Assembly (NCBI GenBank): GCA_002372875.1
Contig: DFJD01000068.1
Span: forward strand, 1 to 8,600
DNA from: Clostridiales bacterium UBA3680
Lineage (GTDB): Bacteria; Bacillota; Clostridia; Lachnospirales; CAG-274
Length of the DNA stretch: 8,600 nt
Direction of reading: 5' to 3'
A program made the translations under genes and the position numbers. The notes beneath the pieces are model-generated. The model saw nothing but the letters and a program-made list of their open reading frames with translations. It ran no database searches and had not been told where the DNA came from. Of the stretch, positions 6,857 to 8,600 are shown in pieces; the stretch's first letter is position 1; every line of letters starts with the position of its first letter.

Positions 6857-6860
6857 TGTC
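6829..6860. promoter_or_regulatory. Imperfect palindrome covering the rpsL promoter (possible operator)
   Basis: GACAACAATACCA (6829-6841) and TGGTATCATTGTC (6848-6860) are inverted copies matching at 11 of 13 positions, with a 6-bp centre ATATAG. The arms overlap the -35 and -10 boxes, where a dimeric repressor could block RNA polymerase. No regulator is encoded in the window and I do not recognise the motif, so the function is inferred from symmetry and position. Confidence 0.45.
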
Positions 6861-6919
6861 GAGTATGCGATGTGAATTTGCATGGCAACAGATCTAATTC
6901 TACAAGGAGGTGCGCACTA

Positions 6920-7333
6920 ATGCCCACATTTAACCAGTTAGTAAGAAAGGGTAGACAGTCTAAGGTTTCAAAGTCAACAGCTCCCGCTTTGTTAAAGAGC
7001 TTAAACACTCTTAAAAGAAAGCAGACAGATGTTAACTCACCTCAAAAGCGCGGTGTTTGTACATCCGTTAAGACAGCTACACCTAAGAAGCCTAACTCTG
7101 CTTTAAGAAAGATTGCCAGAGTACGTCTTTCCAACGGCATTGAGGTTACCGCTTATATCCCCGGTGAGGGACATAATCTTCAGGAGCACAGCGTTGTTCT
7201 TATAAGAGGCGGAAGAGTTAAGGATATCCCCGGTGTTCGTTATCACATCATCAGAGGATCTCTTGATACCGCAGCTGTAGCCGACAGAAAACAGGCTCGT
7301 TCCAAGTATGGCGCTAAGCGTCCCAAGAAGTAA
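6920..7333 (+). CDS. rpsL: Small ribosomal subunit protein uS12
   Basis: This is the 137-residue ribosomal protein S12, which lines the decoding centre of the 30S subunit and monitors codon-anticodon pairing. The start is the ATG preceded by AAGGAGG at 6904-6910 with a 9-nt spacer. It gives the canonical MPTFNQLVRKGR; an in-frame GTG at 6872 would add 16 unrelated residues. The core motifs PQKRGVC (41-47), TPKKPNSALRK (54-64), GEGHNLQEHS and GGRVKDIPGVRYH are intact. The extra residues at about 20-40 relative to E. coli are typical of Firmicutes. The two lysines linked to streptomycin resistance when mutated, in PKKPNS and RVKD, are both wild type. It opens the str operon here, with its own promoter and with rpoBC and an L7Ae-like gene absent from the sequence just upstream. 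Confidence 0.98.
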   Translation: MPTFNQLVRKGRQSKVSKSTAPALLKSLNTLKRKQTDVNSPQKRGVCTSVKTATPKKPNSALRKIARVRLSNGIEVTAYIPGEGHNLQEHSVVLIRGGRVKDIPGVRYHIIRGSLDTAAVADRKQARSKYGAKRPKK

Positions 7334-7346
7334 TATTTTTATGAAA

Positions 7347-7429
7347 ATGCCTCGTGCGTTAATTAGATCTGTTCGCTGTGAACGGATATTCGGTAGCGAG
7401 GCATGAAGCGACCTATGTCGCAGTACCGA
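7347..7429 (+). promoter_or_regulatory. Structured rpsL-rpsG intercistronic RNA, candidate cis-regulatory element
   Basis: The 131-nt gap between rpsL and rpsG holds several helices. A long-range stem pairs ATGCCTCG (7347-7354) with CGAGGCAT (7397-7404), 8 bp perfect. Inside it, ATCTGTTC (7367-7374) pairs with GAACGGAT (7380-7387), 8 bp with one G-U. A 5-bp hairpin GCGAC/GTCGC (7408-7421) follows. TCGGTA (7390-7395) can also pair with TACCGA (7424-7429), crossing the first stem as a pseudoknot or competing with it. No U-run follows, so it is not a terminator. In E. coli, S7 represses its own synthesis by binding the rpsL-rpsG spacer, so a similar role is plausible, but this is inference. The identity of any ligand is unknown. 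Confidence 0.55.
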
Positions 7430-7449
7430 TGATTTAATTTTATTTGATT

Positions 7450-7456
7450 AAGGAGG
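7450..7456 (+). promoter_or_regulatory. Ribosome binding site deciding the GTG start of rpsG
   Basis: AAGGAGG lies 8 nt before the GTG at 7465, which gives the conserved S7 N-terminus PRKG. An in-frame TTG at 7444 lies upstream of the Shine-Dalgarno and is not a credible start. Confidence 0.85.
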
Positions 7457-7464
7457 GAAGAATC

Positions 7465-7935
7465 GTGCCGAGAAAAGGTCATGTTTCTAAAAGAGAGGTT
7501 TTACCGGATCCGTTATATAACAGCAAGCTTGTAACAAAGCTTATAAATTCCATCATGTTGGACGGTAAAAAGGGCATTGCCCAGAAAATAGTTTATGATG
7601 CGTTTGCTCAACTTGAAGAAAAGTCGGGTAAGCCTGCACTTGAAGCCTTTGAGGAAGCATTAGGCAACATTATGCCCGTGCTTGAAGTAAAGGCAAGAAG
7701 AGTAGGTGGTGCCACATATCAGGTACCTATGGAAATCAGACCCGAGAGAAGAACAACTCTTGGTTTAAGATGGCTTACTCAGTTCAGCAGAAAGCGTGGC
7801 GAAAAGACAATGGATGCCCGTCTTTGCAATGAACTTTTAGATGCTCTTAACAACTCCGGCGGAGCAGTTAAGAGAAAGGACGAAACACACAGAATGGCTG
7901 AGGCTAACAAGGCATTCTCACATTATAAGTGGTAA
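7465..7935 (+). CDS. rpsG: Small ribosomal subunit protein uS7
   Basis: With the GTG start the product has 156 residues, the usual length for S7. S7 is a primary 16S rRNA-binding protein that nucleates the head of the 30S subunit and lies near the E site. Recognisable blocks are PRKGHVSKREVLPDPLYNSKL at the N-terminus (first 20-odd residues), ALGNIMPVLEVKARRVGGATYQVP at about 65-88, IRPERRTTLGLRWL (91-104), and the C-terminal ETHRMAEANKAFSHYKW helix. No frameshift or missing block is seen. It is separated from rpsL by an unusually structured 131-nt gap and from fusA by 18 bp, in the standard str operon order. In E. coli S7 is the autoregulator of this operon, which makes the structured spacer upstream of this gene notable. 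Confidence 0.98.
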   Translation: MPRKGHVSKREVLPDPLYNSKLVTKLINSIMLDGKKGIAQKIVYDAFAQLEEKSGKPALEAFEEALGNIMPVLEVKARRVGGATYQVPMEIRPERRTTLGLRWLTQFSRKRGEKTMDARLCNELLDALNNSGGAVKRKDETHRMAEANKAFSHYKW

Positions 7936-7939
7936 GTCG

Positions 7940-7946
7940 AAGGAGG
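7940..7946 (+). promoter_or_regulatory. Ribosome binding site deciding the GTG start of fusA
   Basis: AAGGAGG sits 7 nt before the GTG at 7954. The product then begins MSERACPLELTRNIGIMAH, which matches the expected EF-G N-terminus in length and content; no ATG occurs in frame before the P-loop region. Confidence 0.85.
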
Positions 7947-7953
7947 AGTAAAA

Positions 7954-8600
7954 GTGTCAGAAAGAGCTTGTCCGCTTGAATTAACCAGAAATATCGGTAT
8001 CATGGCACATATCGACGCAGGTAAGACTACTCTTACAGAGCGTATATTGTACTATACCGGTAAGACATATAAGATCGGTGATACTCATGAAGGTACGGCA
8101 CAGATGGACTGGATGGAGCAGGAGCAGGAAAGAGGTATAACCATTACCTCCGCAGCTACGACTACCCAGTGGCAGCTTAAGCATGGACTTCCTGATGCAG
8201 GTCCCATGCACCGTATCAACATTATCGATACACCCGGACACGTTGACTTTACCGTTGAGGTTGAAAGATCTCTTCGTGTTCTTGACGGTTCGGTTGCGGT
8301 TTTCGATGCTAAGGGCGGCGTTGAGCCCCAGTCGGAAACAGTTTGGAGACAGGCAGAAAAGTATCATGTTCCCAGAATGTGTTTTGTAAACAAAATGGAC
8401 ATCATGGGTGCTGATTTCTACAACTGCCTCGATCAGTTTAAAAACAGATTGGGAGCAAATCCCATTGCAGTACAAATTCCCATAGGTGCAGAGGATGATT
8501 TTGCAGGCCTTGTAGACCTTATGGAAATGAAGGCATATATCTATAACGATAAAGAGGGTAAGGATATCACCATAGAGGATATTCCTGCCGATTATGCCGA
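7954..8600 (+). CDS. fusA: Elongation factor G, N-terminal part (3' end outside window)
   Basis: From the GTG, 215 complete codons are open to the window edge, roughly the first third of EF-G (about 690 residues). EF-G is the GTPase that drives tRNA-mRNA translocation and, with ribosome recycling factor, splits ribosomes. The G domain motifs are all present: AHIDAGKTT at residues 18-26 (P-loop), the switch I RGITIT segment, DTPGHVD (switch II) and NKMD (guanine specificity). EGTAQMDWMEQEQERGITI is the segment that distinguishes EF-G from other translational GTPases. Tetracycline-resistance proteins of the TetM type are related, but the sequence around these motifs and the str operon position favour EF-G. 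The VFDAKGGVEPQSETVWRQA and VNKMDIMGADF wording resembles what I recall from Ruminococcaceae-type Clostridia. The gene follows rpsG by 18 bp. Confidence 0.96.
   Translation, partial: MSERACPLELTRNIGIMAHIDAGKTTLTERILYYTGKTYKIGDTHEGTAQMDWMEQEQERGITITSAATTTQWQLKHGLPDAGPMHRINIIDTPGHVDFTVEVERSLRVLDGSVAVFDAKGGVEPQSETVWRQAEKYHVPRMCFVNKMDIMGADFYNCLDQFKNRLGANPIAVQIPIGAEDDFAGLVDLMEMKAYIYNDKEGKDITIEDIPADYA

Noticed and set aside
6865..6897. Short upstream reading frame (10 codons) in the rpsL leader, ATG to TAA, possible leader peptide
   Set aside because: It has no Shine-Dalgarno, begins about 2 nt from the predicted transcription start and encodes no run of a regulatory amino acid.
6872..6919. 16-codon N-terminal extension of S12 from an in-frame GTG
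   Set aside because: The strong Shine-Dalgarno at 6904-6910 and the universally conserved MPTFNQL start at 6920 show that the extension is leader sequence.
7981..8475. Minus-strand open frame of about 164 codons opposite fusA
   Set aside because: The plus strand is unambiguous EF-G with all GTPase motifs; the antisense product resembles nothing known.

Overview
The window is about 8.6 kb of moderately AT-rich DNA with dense, same-strand gene packing. It most likely comes from an anaerobic Clostridia-class Firmicute. The evidence is the mltG/trmR/trhP gene order, the long Gram-positive form of ribosomal protein S12, strong AAGGAGG ribosome binding sites, TTG and GTG starts, and SLH, cohesin and dockerin modules. 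The EF-G N-terminus resembles what I recall from Ruminococcaceae/Oscillospirales-type Clostridia. Genus and species cannot be read from the sequence.

Region A (1-6711) looks like one seven-gene transcription unit with gaps of at most 9 bp or short overlaps. It begins with four housekeeping genes. These are the end of truA (tRNA pseudouridine synthase), mltG (a membrane-bound lytic transglycosylase that ends glycan strands), a TrmR-like O-methyltransferase and a U32-family TrhP-like protein. The last two are predicted to make 5-methoxyuridine at the tRNA wobble position (hydroxylation, then methylation). Three genes for secreted proteins follow without a break: a subtilisin-like protease, a cohesin protein anchored to the cell wall by three SLH repeats, and a cohesin protein ending in a dockerin. 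The two cohesins are clear paralogues. Together the last two proteins could form a short surface chain (wall-SLH-cohesin / dockerin-cohesin-cargo). A rho-independent terminator at 6723-6754 closes the unit.

Region B (6755-8600) is the start of a str operon: rpsL (S12), rpsG (S7) and the N-terminal third of fusA (EF-G). It has its own promoter (TTGACA, 18-bp spacer, TATCAT), so here it is not a read-through extension of rpoBC. An imperfect palindrome with 13-bp arms covers that promoter. The 131-nt rpsL-rpsG gap can fold into several helices, two of which would form a pseudoknot or act as alternatives. This could be a ribosomal-protein autoregulatory element.

The most distinctive content is the protease/cohesin-SLH/cohesin-dockerin cassette attached to an RNA-modification operon, and the structured rpsL-rpsG spacer. 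No CRISPR array, tRNA, rRNA, insertion sequence or phage gene is visible.
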